Shown: positions 33,793-43,173 of the stretch, piece by piece
Layout: each line of letters opens with the position of its first letter
Numbering within the stretch: position 1 is the first letter of the stretch
Assembly (NCBI RefSeq): GCF_015751965.1
Contig: NZ_JADOVH010000001.1
Location: 806,001 to 870,000, forward strand
Length of the DNA: 64,000 nt
Direction: 5' to 3'
Origin: Frigoribacterium sp. CG_9.8
Lineage (GTDB): Bacteria > Actinomycetota > Actinomycetes > Actinomycetales > Microbacteriaceae
The notes under the pieces: model-generated
What the model was told of the DNA's origin: nothing
What the model saw: the letters and a program-made list of their open reading frames with translations, nothing else
Database searches by the model: none
Position numbers and translations under genes: made by a program

Positions 33793-35838
33793 TCAGGCGC
33801 CGAGCAAACCCCGGCGCTTCAGCAGCGGCTCGATCACGGCATCCCGGCCGCGGAAGTCACGGTAGGCCTCGAGCGGATCCTTCGATCCGCCCACGCCCAG
33901 TAGCCGGGCCCGAAAGTGGTCGCCATTGGCCCGCGTAAGTCCGCCGTTCTCGGTGAACCAGTCGACGGTGTCGGCATCCAGCACCTCGCTCCAGATGTAG
34001 GAGTAGTAGCCCGCGTCGTAGCCGCCGGAGAAGGTGTGCGCAAAGTAGGCGCTCGAATACCGGGTCGGCGCCGCCGGATTGTCCAGACCGACGGCGGCGA
34101 GTGCTTCGGCCTCGAACTTGGCAACATCGTGCACAATGTCGTCGGCCGAAAGCCGGTGCCAGGCCTGGTCGAGCATCGCCGCAGCAAGATACTCGCTGGT
34201 CTTGAAGCCCTCATTGAAGGCGGATGACGCCTGGATCTTCTCCACGAACGCCGCAGGCATCGGCTCGCCGGTCTGGTAGTGCACGGCGTAATTTGCGAGG
34301 ATCTCTGGCCAGAGCATCCACATTTCGTTCACTTGGCTCGGAAACTCGACGAAGTCCCGAAAAACGTTCGTTCCGGCGAACTTGGGGTAGGTGACGCGGG
34401 CGAACAGTCCGTGCAGCGCATGCCCGAACTCGTGGAAGAAGGTGTTCACCTCGTCGTAGGTGAGCAGAGTCGGCTCACCGGCGGCGGGCTTGGGCACATT
34501 CAGGTTGTTCACGACGGTCACGGAATGATCCAGAAGCGAGTTCTGCGAGATGAGGGGGTTCATCCACGCTCCGCCGCGCTTGGAGTCTCGCGTATAGAGG
34601 TCGAGAACGTACAGTCCCACCGGCGAGCCATCATCGTTGCGCACCTCGAAGACGCGGGCATCCGGATGGTACGCCGTGAGGTCAGTCCGCTCGGTGAAGG
34701 TGACCCCGTAGACCTGGTTCGCGGCGAAGAACACGCCGTCCTGCAGTACTCGCTCCGCCTCGAAGTACGGACGCATCTGCGCCGTATCGACGTCGTACTT
34801 CGCGATGCGCACCTTTTCGGTGTAAAAGGCCCAGTCGGCCGCGGTGATTGCCGCGCCATCCGCGACCTGAAGTTGCAGGTCGGCTTGCTCACTGCGCGCG
34901 TTGCGGGCCGCAACCGGAGCGAGTCGACCGAGCATCGCCGCCACCGCTTCGGGGGTCTTTGCCGTCTCGTCGGCGGTCACATAGGCGGCATGGTTGTCGA
35001 AGCCGAGCAGGCGCGCTCGCTGCGCCCTCAGGTGCGTGATCTCCAGCACCAGTTCACGATTGTCGTTCGCCCCGCCACGACTGCCGCGCGCTCGCGAGGC
35101 ATCCATGATTCGGGCGCGCACGGTGGGATCGGTGAGGGCGTCCAGATACGGATGACCGGTCGGCAGCACCAGGGTCACGAGGTACTTGCCCTCGAGACCG
35201 CGTTCCTTTGCCGCTTCCGCAGCCGCGGAAATCTCGCCGGCTTCGAGTCCGGAGAGTTCGGCGACATCGTCGATCACGACCGCGAGCTCATTGGTGTCGG
35301 TAAGGAGATTCTTCTCGAACCGTGTGGTGAGGGTGGAAAGTTTCTGGTTGAACTCCCGCAGTTTCGCTTTCTGCCCCTCATCGAGCCCGGCACCGGCAAG
35401 GGTGAACTCCGCGTAGTACCGCTCAACCAGGTAGCGAGACTCTGCATCGATGTTGAGCTCGAGGTCGTTGAGCTGGTCGTGAATGGTTCTGATGCGCGAA
35501 TAGAGCTGGGCATCGAGCTTGATCGCGTCGGAGTGAGCGGCAAGCAGGGGAGCGATCTCCTCCTCGAGGGCATTGGTGAAGTCGGTGCTGTCAGCCGAGC
35601 TTTTGTTGTAGAACACCGTTGCGACGCGGTCGAGGGTCTGTCCGGAGATCTCGAGGGGGATCATTGTGTTCGCGAAAGTGGGTGCGTCGCCGTTTTGGGT
35701 GATGCTCGCGATCTCGGCAAGCTGTTCCGCAAAACCGCGGTCAAATGCCGGGCGGTAGTGGTCATCCATGATGTCTGCGAAGGGCGGCAGACCGTAAGCA
35801 AGAGTGCTGGGCGCGAAGAAGGGATTCTCAATTGGCAT
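33793..35838 (-). CDS. M3-family zinc metallopeptidase (peptidyl-dipeptidase Dcp/oligopeptidase A type)
   Basis: A 681-residue cytoplasmic peptidase of usual family length. The zinc site FFHEFGHALHGL carries HExxH with its Glu, and the third ligand Glu is expected in the following EFPSQVNEMW. Other signatures: WMNPLISQN and YSYIWSEVLDADT. It degrades short peptides, for example those released by Clp or the proteasome-like systems. It lies downstream of the valS gene and the small protein gene on the same strand. Confidence 0.93.
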   Translation of the reverse strand: MPIENPFFAPSTLAYGLPPFADIMDDHYRPAFDRGFAEQLAEIASITQNGDAPTFANTMIPLEISGQTLDRVATVFYNKSSADSTDFTNALEEEIAPLLAAHSDAIKLDAQLYSRIRTIHDQLNDLELNIDAESRYLVERYYAEFTLAGAGLDEGQKAKLREFNQKLSTLTTRFEKNLLTDTNELAVVIDDVAELSGLEAGEISAAAEAAKERGLEGKYLVTLVLPTGHPYLDALTDPTVRARIMDASRARGSRGGANDNRELVLEITHLRAQRARLLGFDNHAAYVTADETAKTPEAVAAMLGRLAPVAARNARSEQADLQLQVADGAAITAADWAFYTEKVRIAKYDVDTAQMRPYFEAERVLQDGVFFAANQVYGVTFTERTDLTAYHPDARVFEVRNDDGSPVGLYVLDLYTRDSKRGGAWMNPLISQNSLLDHSVTVVNNLNVPKPAAGEPTLLTYDEVNTFFHEFGHALHGLFARVTYPKFAGTNVFRDFVEFPSQVNEMWMLWPEILANYAVHYQTGEPMPAAFVEKIQASSAFNEGFKTSEYLAAAMLDQAWHRLSADDIVHDVAKFEAEALAAVGLDNPAAPTRYSSAYFAHTFSGGYDAGYYSYIWSEVLDADTVDWFTENGGLTRANGDHFRARLLGVGGSKDPLEAYRDFRGRDAVIEPLLKRRGLLGA

Positions 35839-35896
35839 CTCACCAGACTACGGCCAGCATCGGCGCTCCGGCCTCGAACGCCGTAGCCGAAGGTGC

Positions 35897-35932
35897 GTCG
35901 ACAGTGCCGCCCTGGTCGACAGTGCCGCCCTA
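35897..35932. repeat. Tandem duplication 2 x 18 bp at a gene end
   Basis: GTCGACAGTGCCGCCCTG is followed by the same unit ending in A (35915-35932). The second copy supplies the stop codon of the small gene at 35930-36172, so the duplication may have reset that gene's end. Confidence 0.92.
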
Positions 35933-36172
35933 GTCGACGGGGGTGTCGTTCCCCGGCGCCACAATGAACGCCTCGCCACCGGAATAGCGGATGACCGTGC
36001 CGTCGTCGAGTTCCACGACCGGGTTACCCTCGAGCCAGGTGAGCGTCCACCGCAGCAGGCTCGTATCGATCCCCTCGAGCTCGGCTTCGACTGACTTCAC
36101 GGCGTCGATGACAAGTTGTGGCAGGCGCGCGGGTGCCTCGGCGCCCACAGCCCAGCGTGTGCCCATTTGCAT
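35930..36172 (-). CDS. Conserved-looking small protein of unknown function
   Basis: An 80-residue protein starting two bases after the valS stop, hence translationally linked. It reads MQMGTRWAVGAEAPARLP, then an amphipathic helix (LVIDAVKSVEAEL) and WLEGNPVVELDDGTVIRYS, which suggests a small alpha/beta fold. No family recognised. G/C-rich third positions and the tight coupling support that it is real. Confidence 0.7.
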   Translation of the reverse strand: MQMGTRWAVGAEAPARLPQLVIDAVKSVEAELEGIDTSLLRWTLTWLEGNPVVELDDGTVIRYSGGEAFIVAPGNDTPVD

Positions 36173-36174
36173 GA

Positions 36175-38769
36175 TTAGTTCTCTTCTGGTGTCGGGGCGA
36201 GCACAACATTGCTCACTGTGATCTCGGCAGCCTCCACGAAATCGAGGCTGGCAATGCGACCGACATCGCGCAGCTCGTCACTGGCGAGCCGCAGCAGAGC
36301 CGGCCCGCTGATGGTTGCGGATGTGACATCCGCCTTCTGCGACGCCTTCGCGTCCGTCTTCGCACGGCGGATGCCGATGAGCGCCTCCCCGACTAGGGCA
36401 AGGAGACCAGTGGGCAGGGCGTCGGTCGGCGCGGTCGGCCACTGCGTGACGTGCACTGAACCGTCGTGGGTCCACGACCATACCTCCTCGGTCGCGAACG
36501 GGATGAACGGCGCGAACAGGCGCAGCATCACCTCCAGTGCTGTGCGCAGTGCCGTGACCGCGGAGGCTTGGCTCTGCGGTGAGTCGGTGGAGTAGACCCG
36601 TTCCTTCACCAGTTCGAGGTAGTCGTCGCAGAAGGTCCAGAAGAACTTCTCGGTGACCTCGAGGGCCTTGGCGTGTTCGAAGGAATCGAAGGCTGCGGTG
36701 GCGGTGGCCACTACCGTCGAGAGTTCGGCGAGCATGTCGATGTCGAGCGCTTTGGTGACGGAGTCTGCGAATTCTTCTGTGGGCAGGGGAAAGCCGTAGA
36801 CGAACTTGGCGGCATTCAGCACCTTGATCGCGAGGCGTCGCCCGATCTTGATCTGCTTCGGATTCTGCGGGTCGAAAGCCGCGTCGGTGCCCAGCCGGCT
36901 CGAGGCCGCCCAGTAGCGCACCGCATCCGATCCGTGCTCGTCCAGCATTGCCGCGGGGGTGACCACGTTGCCCTTGGACTTCGACATCTTCTTGCGGTCA
37001 GGGTCCACGATGAAGCCAGAGATTCCGGCGTTCTTCCACGGCACGGTGTGATTCTCGAGCTCGGCACGCAGCATCGTGGAGAACAGCCAGGTGCGGATGA
37101 TGTCCTGCCCCTGGCTGCGCAGCGAGTAGGGGAACACGAGGTTGAAGAGCTCCGGATCCCGCTCCCAGCCGCCCGCGATCTGCGGGGTGAGCGAGGAGGT
37201 GGCCCACGTGTCCATGATGTCGACTTCGCCGATGAAACCGCCGGGCACACCCCGCTGGCTCTCGTCGAATCCGGGCGCGGGAGCGGATGCCGGGTCCACC
37301 GGAAGCGCGTCTTCGCCTGGCACGATCACGGTGCCCTTCTCGCCATCGGCGTCCAGCGCATACCAGACCGGGATCGGCACGCCGAAGAACCGCTGGCGGG
37401 AGATGAGCCAGTCGCCGGTGAGGCCGTTGACCCAGTTGTCGTAGCGCACGCGCATGAAGTCGGGGGCGAAGTTGACCTCGCGTCCGCGCTCGAGCAGGGT
37501 GTCGCGCAGCGTCTCGTCCCTCGCTCCGTTGCGGATGTACCACTGCCGGGTCGACACGATCTCGAGCGGCTTGTCGCCCTTTTCGAAGAACTTGACCGCG
37601 TGCATCATCGGCTTCGGTTCGCCGATCATCTCTCCGCTGGCCTTCAGCAGCTCCACGGTCTTCGCCTTGGCGCTGAAGACCGTCTTGCCCGCGAGCTCGG
37701 CGTAGGCCGCGAGCGCAGCCTCACCGGTGATCGCCTGGGGCGCATCCGTCACGATGCGTCCGTCGCGGCCGATGATCGTGCGATTCGGAAGGTCGAGCTC
37801 ACGCCACCAGACCACGTCGGTCACGTCGCCGAACGTACAGACCATCGCGATGCCGGATCCCTTGTCTTTCTGAGCGAGGTGATGCGCGCGCACCGGTACC
37901 TCGACACCGAACAGGGGAGTTGTCACAGTGCTGCCGAACAGGTGTTGGTACCGCTCGTCATCCGGATGGGCGACGAGCGCCACGCAGGCCGCGAGCAGTT
38001 CCGGGCGGGTGGTTTCGATGAATACGTCGGCGCTGGGGTTTTCCGCGGTCGGCGCGGCATGGAACGCGAGGCGGTGATACGCCGCTGGCTGTTCCTTGTC
38101 TTCGAGCTCGGCCTGGGCCACGGCGGTGCGGAACGTGACGTCCCACAGGGTCGGGGCATCCGCCTGATACGCCTCACCGCGAGCAAGATTGCGCAGAAAT
38201 GCGCGTTGGGCAGCAGTCTGGGCGTCGTCGCCGATGGTGCGGTAGCTCTGCGTCCAGTCGACGCTGAGGCCCAGCTTGCGCCAGACATCTTCGAACTGCT
38301 TCTCGTCTTCGACGGTGAGCCGCTCGCACAATTCGATGAAGTTGCGCCGAGAGACTGGGAGCTGGTCTGCGGCTTTTGATGACGCGTTGTCTCCTCCCTC
38401 TAGCGGCGGGGTGAAGCCGGGATCGTAAGGCAGCGTCGGGTCGCAGCGCACCCCGTAATAGTTCTGCACGCGCCGCTCGGTGGGCAGGCCATTATCGTCC
38501 CAGCCCATCGGGTAGAAAATATCTTTGCCCCGCATGCGCTGGTAACGCGCGATGAGGTCCATGTGGGTGTAGCTGAAGACGTGCCCGATATGCAGGCTTC
38601 CGGATGCCGTTGGCGGCGGAGTATCGATGGAGAAGACGTTGTCTTTGGTCGCGTTCGCCCGATTGAACCGATGTGTGCCGGCGGTCTCCCAGGCTGCATC
38701 CCACTTTGCTTCGAGCCCTTCGAGGGCGGGCTTTTCGGGAATCTCGCTGCGCGGCATGTCGGACGCCAT
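36175..38769 (-). CDS. valS: Valyl-tRNA synthetase
   Basis: An 864-residue class I synthetase, start ATG with GGAG seven bases upstream. The HIGH motif is in PPTASGSLHIGHVFSY (about residues 51-66) and KMSKS in DPDRKKMSKSKGNVV. The editing domain lies between (FIETTRPELLAACVALVAHPDD). It loads valine on tRNA-Val and clears mischarged threonine. The C-terminal coiled-coil arm is short compared with many ValS, common among actinobacterial types with no long tail. Confidence 0.97.
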   Translation of the reverse strand: MASDMPRSEIPEKPALEGLEAKWDAAWETAGTHRFNRANATKDNVFSIDTPPPTASGSLHIGHVFSYTHMDLIARYQRMRGKDIFYPMGWDDNGLPTERRVQNYYGVRCDPTLPYDPGFTPPLEGGDNASSKAADQLPVSRRNFIELCERLTVEDEKQFEDVWRKLGLSVDWTQSYRTIGDDAQTAAQRAFLRNLARGEAYQADAPTLWDVTFRTAVAQAELEDKEQPAAYHRLAFHAAPTAENPSADVFIETTRPELLAACVALVAHPDDERYQHLFGSTVTTPLFGVEVPVRAHHLAQKDKGSGIAMVCTFGDVTDVVWWRELDLPNRTIIGRDGRIVTDAPQAITGEAALAAYAELAGKTVFSAKAKTVELLKASGEMIGEPKPMMHAVKFFEKGDKPLEIVSTRQWYIRNGARDETLRDTLLERGREVNFAPDFMRVRYDNWVNGLTGDWLISRQRFFGVPIPVWYALDADGEKGTVIVPGEDALPVDPASAPAPGFDESQRGVPGGFIGEVDIMDTWATSSLTPQIAGGWERDPELFNLVFPYSLRSQGQDIIRTWLFSTMLRAELENHTVPWKNAGISGFIVDPDRKKMSKSKGNVVTPAAMLDEHGSDAVRYWAASSRLGTDAAFDPQNPKQIKIGRRLAIKVLNAAKFVYGFPLPTEEFADSVTKALDIDMLAELSTVVATATAAFDSFEHAKALEVTEKFFWTFCDDYLELVKERVYSTDSPQSQASAVTALRTALEVMLRLFAPFIPFATEEVWSWTHDGSVHVTQWPTAPTDALPTGLLALVGEALIGIRRAKTDAKASQKADVTSATISGPALLRLASDELRDVGRIASLDFVEAAEITVSNVVLAPTPEEN

Positions 38770-39143
38770 GGCGTTCTCCGGTTCTATATTGGCGGCACCG
38801 AGTCGATGAAGAGGTGCCTGAATGTGAAGGTGGCCTAATTCTACCGGAGAGGGGTGGGCGTGGCCGCGGCAACGAATCAGACCACCAGCCGGCTCGGCAG
38901 CAACTCCGTGAGGGCGAGACTCCTACTCGGCATCGGTCGAAGAATTTGCCAGCCGTAGTTGTGCACGAGCATGTGAGGGAACGGGCACAGCAGGATCCCG
39001 TCCGGCTGGGCGGCGGCGTCCGCGCCCACCGGCAGCCCAGCTGCCACGAAACGCTCTCCCGCCTCGCGGGGACAGCAGTTTGTGACGGGCGAGCGGCGGC
39101 ATCCGCGCGCGCCTCCTCCACTCCGCCGAAACTGCGCTTCGCT
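38770..39143. other. Gene-free stretch upstream of valS
   Basis: About 374 bases between the valS start and the 3' end of the Cache-like gene. Frames open here are short and run without plausible starts or composition. The part next to valS must hold its promoter; TAGAAT on the minus strand about 70 bases before the valS start is a possible -10 box. No T-box motif is seen. Confidence 0.6.
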
Positions 39144-39947
39144 TCAGTTCTCCAGCACGAGCGCGAGGCTCGTTCCGGGGCATTCCAGCACCAACTCGCC
39201 CCCTGGTAGCGGTGAGTGAGGGGCTTCGCTGTTCGTCGAGGCGCTCCAGCTGTGCAGCTGTTCGCTCAGACCGGCGATCCGCAGGATCGACCCCGGCGCG
39301 CGGTGCGGGTCGCTTGAGGCGACCACCCGTCCGGTTGCGTTGACGACCGTTGCCGCGCATCCGATGCCGTACAGGTGCGGCAGCAGCAGCGACTCGATGT
39401 TCTTGACGTAGCTGTCCACACCCACCATGCCGATCAGCGCGGCCGAGGAGTAGACCGGCATCGTCACAGTGAGGGTGTAATCGTCTGTGCAGAGGTAGTC
39501 GACGTATGGTCCGGTGATGTGCGGGGAGCCAGTGCGCTCGGGAACGCGCCACCACTCGAGGTTCGTGTAGTCGCGGAACTGGTCGGACGTCGGGTCGGTG
39601 ACGGTCGCGAGACGCCGGGTGGGTGCCGTGGCGCCGGGTTCGAGCCTGAGGGTGTTCTGTTCTCCCAACCACCAGGCCAGGTGCCAGTACGAGTCTGGCA
39701 GATAGCCGGGGGTCGCCACGAAACCTGCCCCGATGATGGCGGTCGGCCGCTCGGAGAGGGCGGGCAGTACGAGCGACTCGACCAGCGCATCGAGCGTGAT
39801 GCGGGTCGGTGGGTGTGCCTCAACCGCCACGAGGAGCTCATCACGCCAGGCGGAGACTCGACCGAGGATCGCGGTGAACACCTCGGAGACGGCCGTGATG
39901 CAGGCGGCGGCGGGGGCATCCCGTGCGAGACGCGTGAGTTCAGTCAT
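39144..39947 (-). CDS. Cache/PDC-like sensor protein without output domain
   Basis: A 267-residue protein with no signal peptide and no transmembrane helix. TMPVYSSAALIGMVGVDSYVKNIESLLLPHL resembles the C-terminal strands of a PDC/Cache ligand-sensing domain (split: PVYSSAALIGMVGVDSYV), and VNATGRVVASSDPHRAPG a further strand pair. Such domains bind amines, amino acids or carboxylates in receptors; here there is no kinase or methyl-accepting part. It follows the GntR regulator by 6 bp and sits divergent from the polyamine-type importer, so it may bind the same ligand in the cytoplasm. Function is inference. Confidence 0.6.
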   Translation of the reverse strand: MTELTRLARDAPAAACITAVSEVFTAILGRVSAWRDELLVAVEAHPPTRITLDALVESLVLPALSERPTAIIGAGFVATPGYLPDSYWHLAWWLGEQNTLRLEPGATAPTRRLATVTDPTSDQFRDYTNLEWWRVPERTGSPHITGPYVDYLCTDDYTLTVTMPVYSSAALIGMVGVDSYVKNIESLLLPHLYGIGCAATVVNATGRVVASSDPHRAPGSILRIAGLSEQLHSWSASTNSEAPHSPLPGGELVLECPGTSLALVLEN

Positions 39948-39953
39948 GGGAAG

Positions 39954-40706
39954 CTACCGGCCTCTTTCCAACTCGCACTTCGCTTCGATCAGCCAGTCGA
40001 CCGTCGCGGTGATGTGCTCTGTAGTCAATCGTCGTGCGGCCTCGCCGTCGACATTCCCGATGGCCTGCACGATCTGCAGGTGGGCACTCCTGCTCGCCGA
40101 GCGGCAGGCATCATCCTGCGTGCTCAGCCACAGGATCGGCCCGATCTCAGCCTGAAACCGCATCTCTTCGCGAACCAAGCGCGCGGAGAGGCTGAGCGCG
40201 GCCAATTCCAGATGGAAGTTCATCTCACTGCGCCGCGTCGAACCCTCCTCGGTAAAGTCAGTGATGCCCACGATGCGCCGCAGGTTCTCCACGTCGTCGA
40301 TGGACGCATGCTCGGCAGCCTGCTCGGCGGCACCCGCACCGATCACGCTGTAGTACGCACCGATGTCGCGCAGATCGACACTGGATGTCTCGAGGATGCG
40401 CGCATCCGCGAGTGGTGCCCTGCCCGCCTGATGTCCGATGACGAAGCTGCCGCCGCCCCTGCCCCGCACGGTTTTGATCAGACCCTTGTCACGCAGGGAT
40501 TCGAGAGCTTCACGGGCAGTCACGGTGGCGACGCCGAGACTCTGCGCGAGGTCGGCCTCGCGCGGAAGACGCTCGCCGTGCGCGAGAACGCCGAGCACGA
40601 TGGCATCGGTCAGCCTCTTCTCGACCAGTCCGGCACGGCCGGAACCCCCGAGGGGGGCGAAGACGGCACCTCTCGTGAGGGCCGACGGGCGAATCAACCG
40701 TGGCAT
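39954..40706 (-). CDS. GntR-family transcriptional regulator, FadR/FCD type
   Basis: A 250-residue regulator. The winged helix is LPREADLAQSLGVATVTAREALESLRDKGLIKT (given in parts: LPREADLAQSLGV, TVTAREALESLRDKG) at about residues 45-80, followed by wing VRGRGGGSFVIG. The C-terminal all-helical FCD domain (about 105-245) contains NFHLELAALSLSARLVREEM, where His and Asp/His residues usually bind a metal-bound carboxylate ligand. It is divergent from the ABC importer genes and probably represses or activates them in response to ligand. Confidence 0.9.
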   Translation of the reverse strand: MPRLIRPSALTRGAVFAPLGGSGRAGLVEKRLTDAIVLGVLAHGERLPREADLAQSLGVATVTAREALESLRDKGLIKTVRGRGGGSFVIGHQAGRAPLADARILETSSVDLRDIGAYYSVIGAGAAEQAAEHASIDDVENLRRIVGITDFTEEGSTRRSEMNFHLELAALSLSARLVREEMRFQAEIGPILWLSTQDDACRSASRSAHLQIVQAIGNVDGEAARRLTTEHITATVDWLIEAKCELERGR

Positions 40707-40769
40707 TGCACCTACCGCTCTCGCGAAGACTTGTTATCCGACTGTAATAGCGGCAAGGATAGCGGCAGT

Positions 40770-40797
40770 TTGCCTAAGACGTCTGTTTCCATATGAT
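40770..40797 (+). promoter_or_regulatory. Probable promoter of the polyamine-type ABC operon
   Basis: TTGCCT (40770-40775) and TATGAT (40792-40797) are separated by 16 bases, a fair sigma-70-type promoter, followed by AGAGGAGA before the GTG at 40829. The divergent GntR gene starts at 40706, so the space between holds the likely operator. Confidence 0.6.
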
Positions 40798-40828
40798 TTA
40801 GCTAGCGATCGATCAGAGGAGACCCTTC

Positions 40829-41869
40829 GTGCAGCAAGAACCGATCGCGGTGCCCGCAATCCGGCTCACCGGTCTGACCAAATCCTTCGGTTCGGTCAAC
40901 GCCGTCGACGGTGTGGATCTCGATATTGCCGAGGGGGAGTTCTTCTCCATGCTCGGTCCATCCGGCTCGGGCAAGACCACGGTGCTGCGGCTCATTGCCG
41001 GGTTCGAGCAGCCCACTGCCGGCACCGTGCAGCTTCGAGGTCGCGATGTCACGGGCACTGCGCCATTCGATCGCGACGTCAATACCGTCTTTCAGGACTA
41101 CGCCCTGTTTCCCCACATGACCGTGCTCGAGAACGTGGCCTACGGCTTACGCGTGCGTGGGGTCAAGAAAGCCGAGCGCATCGCACGCGCCCAGGAGTCG
41201 CTGGATGCTGTGCGCCTGTCGAGCTACGGAGCCCGCAAACCCAGCGAGCTTTCCGGCGGTCAACGCCAGCGGGTCGCGCTGGCCAGGGCGACCGTCGTCA
41301 AACCGAAGGTGCTTCTGCTTGACGAGCCGCTCGGGGCGCTTGACCTGAAACTGCGCGAGCAGATGCAGGTGGAGCTGAAGGAGCTGCAGCGCTCGCTCGG
41401 CATCACCTTCATCTTCGTCACCCACGACCAGGAGGAAGCGCTCACGCTGAGTGACCGAATCGCCGTGTTCAACAACGGCAAGGTCGTGCAGCTCGGCACG
41501 CCGACCGAAATCTACGAACGGCCGACGACATCCTTTGTCGCATCATTCGTCGGAACCTCCAACATCTTCGACGAGACCCTGTCGAAGAGCCTGCTCGGAC
41601 GCGGCGGCACCAACTCGGTGCGACCGGAACGGATCGCGCTTCGTGGGACTCCCACCGCCGCAACGAGTTCGGCACCGGGAACGATCGCCGAACTGATTTA
41701 CGTCGGAACGAGCACCCGCATCGTCGTCGACCTCGATGCCGGAAAAAGAATCATCGTGCTGGAGCAGAACTCCGCGAGCGATGACGCCACAGCACCGAGT
41801 GATCGCAGGGGCGAACGGGTGCACGCGGAATGGGCGAGCGCCGCCATCACCCCCCTTGATCTGCCGTAA
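40829..41869 (+). CDS. ABC importer ATPase, spermidine/putrescine (PotA) type
   Basis: A 346-residue ATPase; GTG start with AGAGGAGA upstream. Walker [13 protein letters not shown], signature [14 protein letters not shown], Walker [13 protein letters not shown], switch His in [32 protein letters not shown] and the [26 protein letters not shown]-loop region (split: [13 protein letters not shown]) are typical of PotA/CysA-like importers. The C-terminal TOBE domain (about 270-340) is short. Powers the two permeases encoded after the binding protein. Confidence 0.93.
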   Translation: MQQEPIAVPAIRLTGLTKSFGSVNAVDGVDLDIAEGEFFSMLGPSGSGKTTVLRLIAGFEQPTAGTVQLRGRDVTGTAPFDRDVNTVFQDYALFPHMTVLENVAYGLRVRGVKKAERIARAQESLDAVRLSSYGARKPSELSGGQRQRVALARATVVKPKVLLLDEPLGALDLKLREQMQVELKELQRSLGITFIFVTHDQEEALTLSDRIAVFNNGKVVQLGTPTEIYERPTTSFVASFVGTSNIFDETLSKSLLGRGGTNSVRPERIALRGTPTAATSSAPGTIAELIYVGTSTRIVVDLDAGKRIIVLEQNSASDDATAPSDRRGERVHAEWASAAITPLDLP

Positions 41870-41905
41870 CACCCACCGCACACCAAACGATCGGAGACAG
41901 ACGTT

Positions 41906-43102
41906 ATGAAACCCCACATGGCACACCGGCGATCGGGGGTTACGGTCGCTCTCACGATTGCGGCCGTCGCCGCCCTCGCCCTCACCGCCTGCGGCACGAC
42001 AGCGGGCACCACCTCCTCGAGCGACCTCAAGCAGGCGACGAAGCTCGGTGCCAGCGAGAAGACCGTGTCGATTCTGGCCTGGCCCGGCTATGTCGAAGAC
42101 GGCAGCAACGACCCGGCGGTCAACTGGGTCAAGTCCTTCGAGGATCAGACCGGATGCGCGGTCTCGAGCAAGGTCTACGGCACCTCTGACGAGGCCTTCA
42201 GCCTCATGAAGAGTGGCAACTACGACGTAGTGGCGGCCTCCGGTGACCTGACCCTGCGCCTGATCGCCTCCCGTCAGGTCGCGCCGGTCAATACCGACCT
42301 GATCCCGAGCTACAAGGACATCTACAGCTTCCTGAAGCTCAAGGCCTGGAACAGCGTCGATGGCCAGTCGTACGGAATCCCGCACGGCTACGGCGCAAAT
42401 CTGCTCGCATACAACACGAAGACCTTCCCCACAGCCCCCACCTCGTGGGATGTCGTCTTCGACAAGTCCTCGCCGTACAAGGGCAAGGTCACGGCCTACG
42501 ATTCGCCCATCTACATTGCGGATGCCGCCATGTACCTGATGACGCACGACAAGGCCCTCGGCATCAAGAACCCGTATTCGCTCGATGCCAAGCAGCTCGC
42601 GGCATCCGTCTCCCTGCTCAGGGAGCAGCGCGCGAACGTCGGCGAGTACTGGTCGGACTACCTCAAGTCGACCCAGTCCTTCGAGACGGGCGACTCGGTC
42701 GTCGGCACCACCTGGCAGGTCATCAAGAACTCGATGGCGGCAGACACCGCCGTGGATGTCATGGTGCCGAGCGAAGGGGTGACCGGATGGTCGGACACCT
42801 GGATGGTCGGGGCGAAGGCGAAGAGCCCGAACTGTGCCTACAAGTGGCTCGACTACATCGCCAGCCCGAAGGTCAACGCGCAGGCTACGGAATACTTCGG
42901 TGAAGCGCCGTCGAGCTCCCAGGCGTGTGACTTCACCGCGGACAAGAACACCTGCGCGACCTACCACGCCGGTGACGAGGACTATGCGTCGAAGATCTGG
43001 TATTGGACCACGCCGATCGCGAAGTGTCTCGACGGTCGCACCGACGTCACATGCACGGACTACTCGCAGTGGACCACCGCCTGGCAGGAAATCAAGGGCT
43101 AA
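41906..43102 (+). CDS. Extracellular solute-binding lipoprotein, PotD-like
   Basis: A 398-residue binding protein. The N-terminus has a lipoprotein signal with lipobox LTAC (Cys about 29). The mature part starts with VSILAWPGYVEDG and has FEDQTGCAVSSKVYGTSDEAF and LKSGNYDVVAASGD-like strands (here MKSGNYDVVAASGD), the PotD/PotF pattern. GYGANLLAYNTKTFP and TWQVIKNSM line the cleft. Several extra Cys pairs occur near the C-terminus (SQACDF, KNTCAT, AKCLDG, VTCTDY), which may form disulfides outside the cell. Ligand is probably a polyamine or related amine. Confidence 0.92.
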   Translation: MKPHMAHRRSGVTVALTIAAVAALALTACGTTAGTTSSSDLKQATKLGASEKTVSILAWPGYVEDGSNDPAVNWVKSFEDQTGCAVSSKVYGTSDEAFSLMKSGNYDVVAASGDLTLRLIASRQVAPVNTDLIPSYKDIYSFLKLKAWNSVDGQSYGIPHGYGANLLAYNTKTFPTAPTSWDVVFDKSSPYKGKVTAYDSPIYIADAAMYLMTHDKALGIKNPYSLDAKQLAASVSLLREQRANVGEYWSDYLKSTQSFETGDSVVGTTWQVIKNSMAADTAVDVMVPSEGVTGWSDTWMVGAKAKSPNCAYKWLDYIASPKVNAQATEYFGEAPSSSQACDFTADKNTCATYHAGDEDYASKIWYWTTPIAKCLDGRTDVTCTDYSQWTTAWQEIKG

Positions 43103-43173
43103 CAGTCCCGCGGGTCGGCCGCCGGCAGGTGCGGCGGCCGACCTTCCACTAGCTACGAATCGTCTGGAGAGAC

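Noticed and set aside
34279-35886. 535-residue + strand frame opposite the M3 peptidase
   Set aside because: Antisense shadow; the HExxH peptidase on the minus strand explains the region.
36673-38379. 568-residue + strand frame opposite valS
   Set aside because: Antisense shadow; valS with HIGH and KMSKS is on the minus strand.
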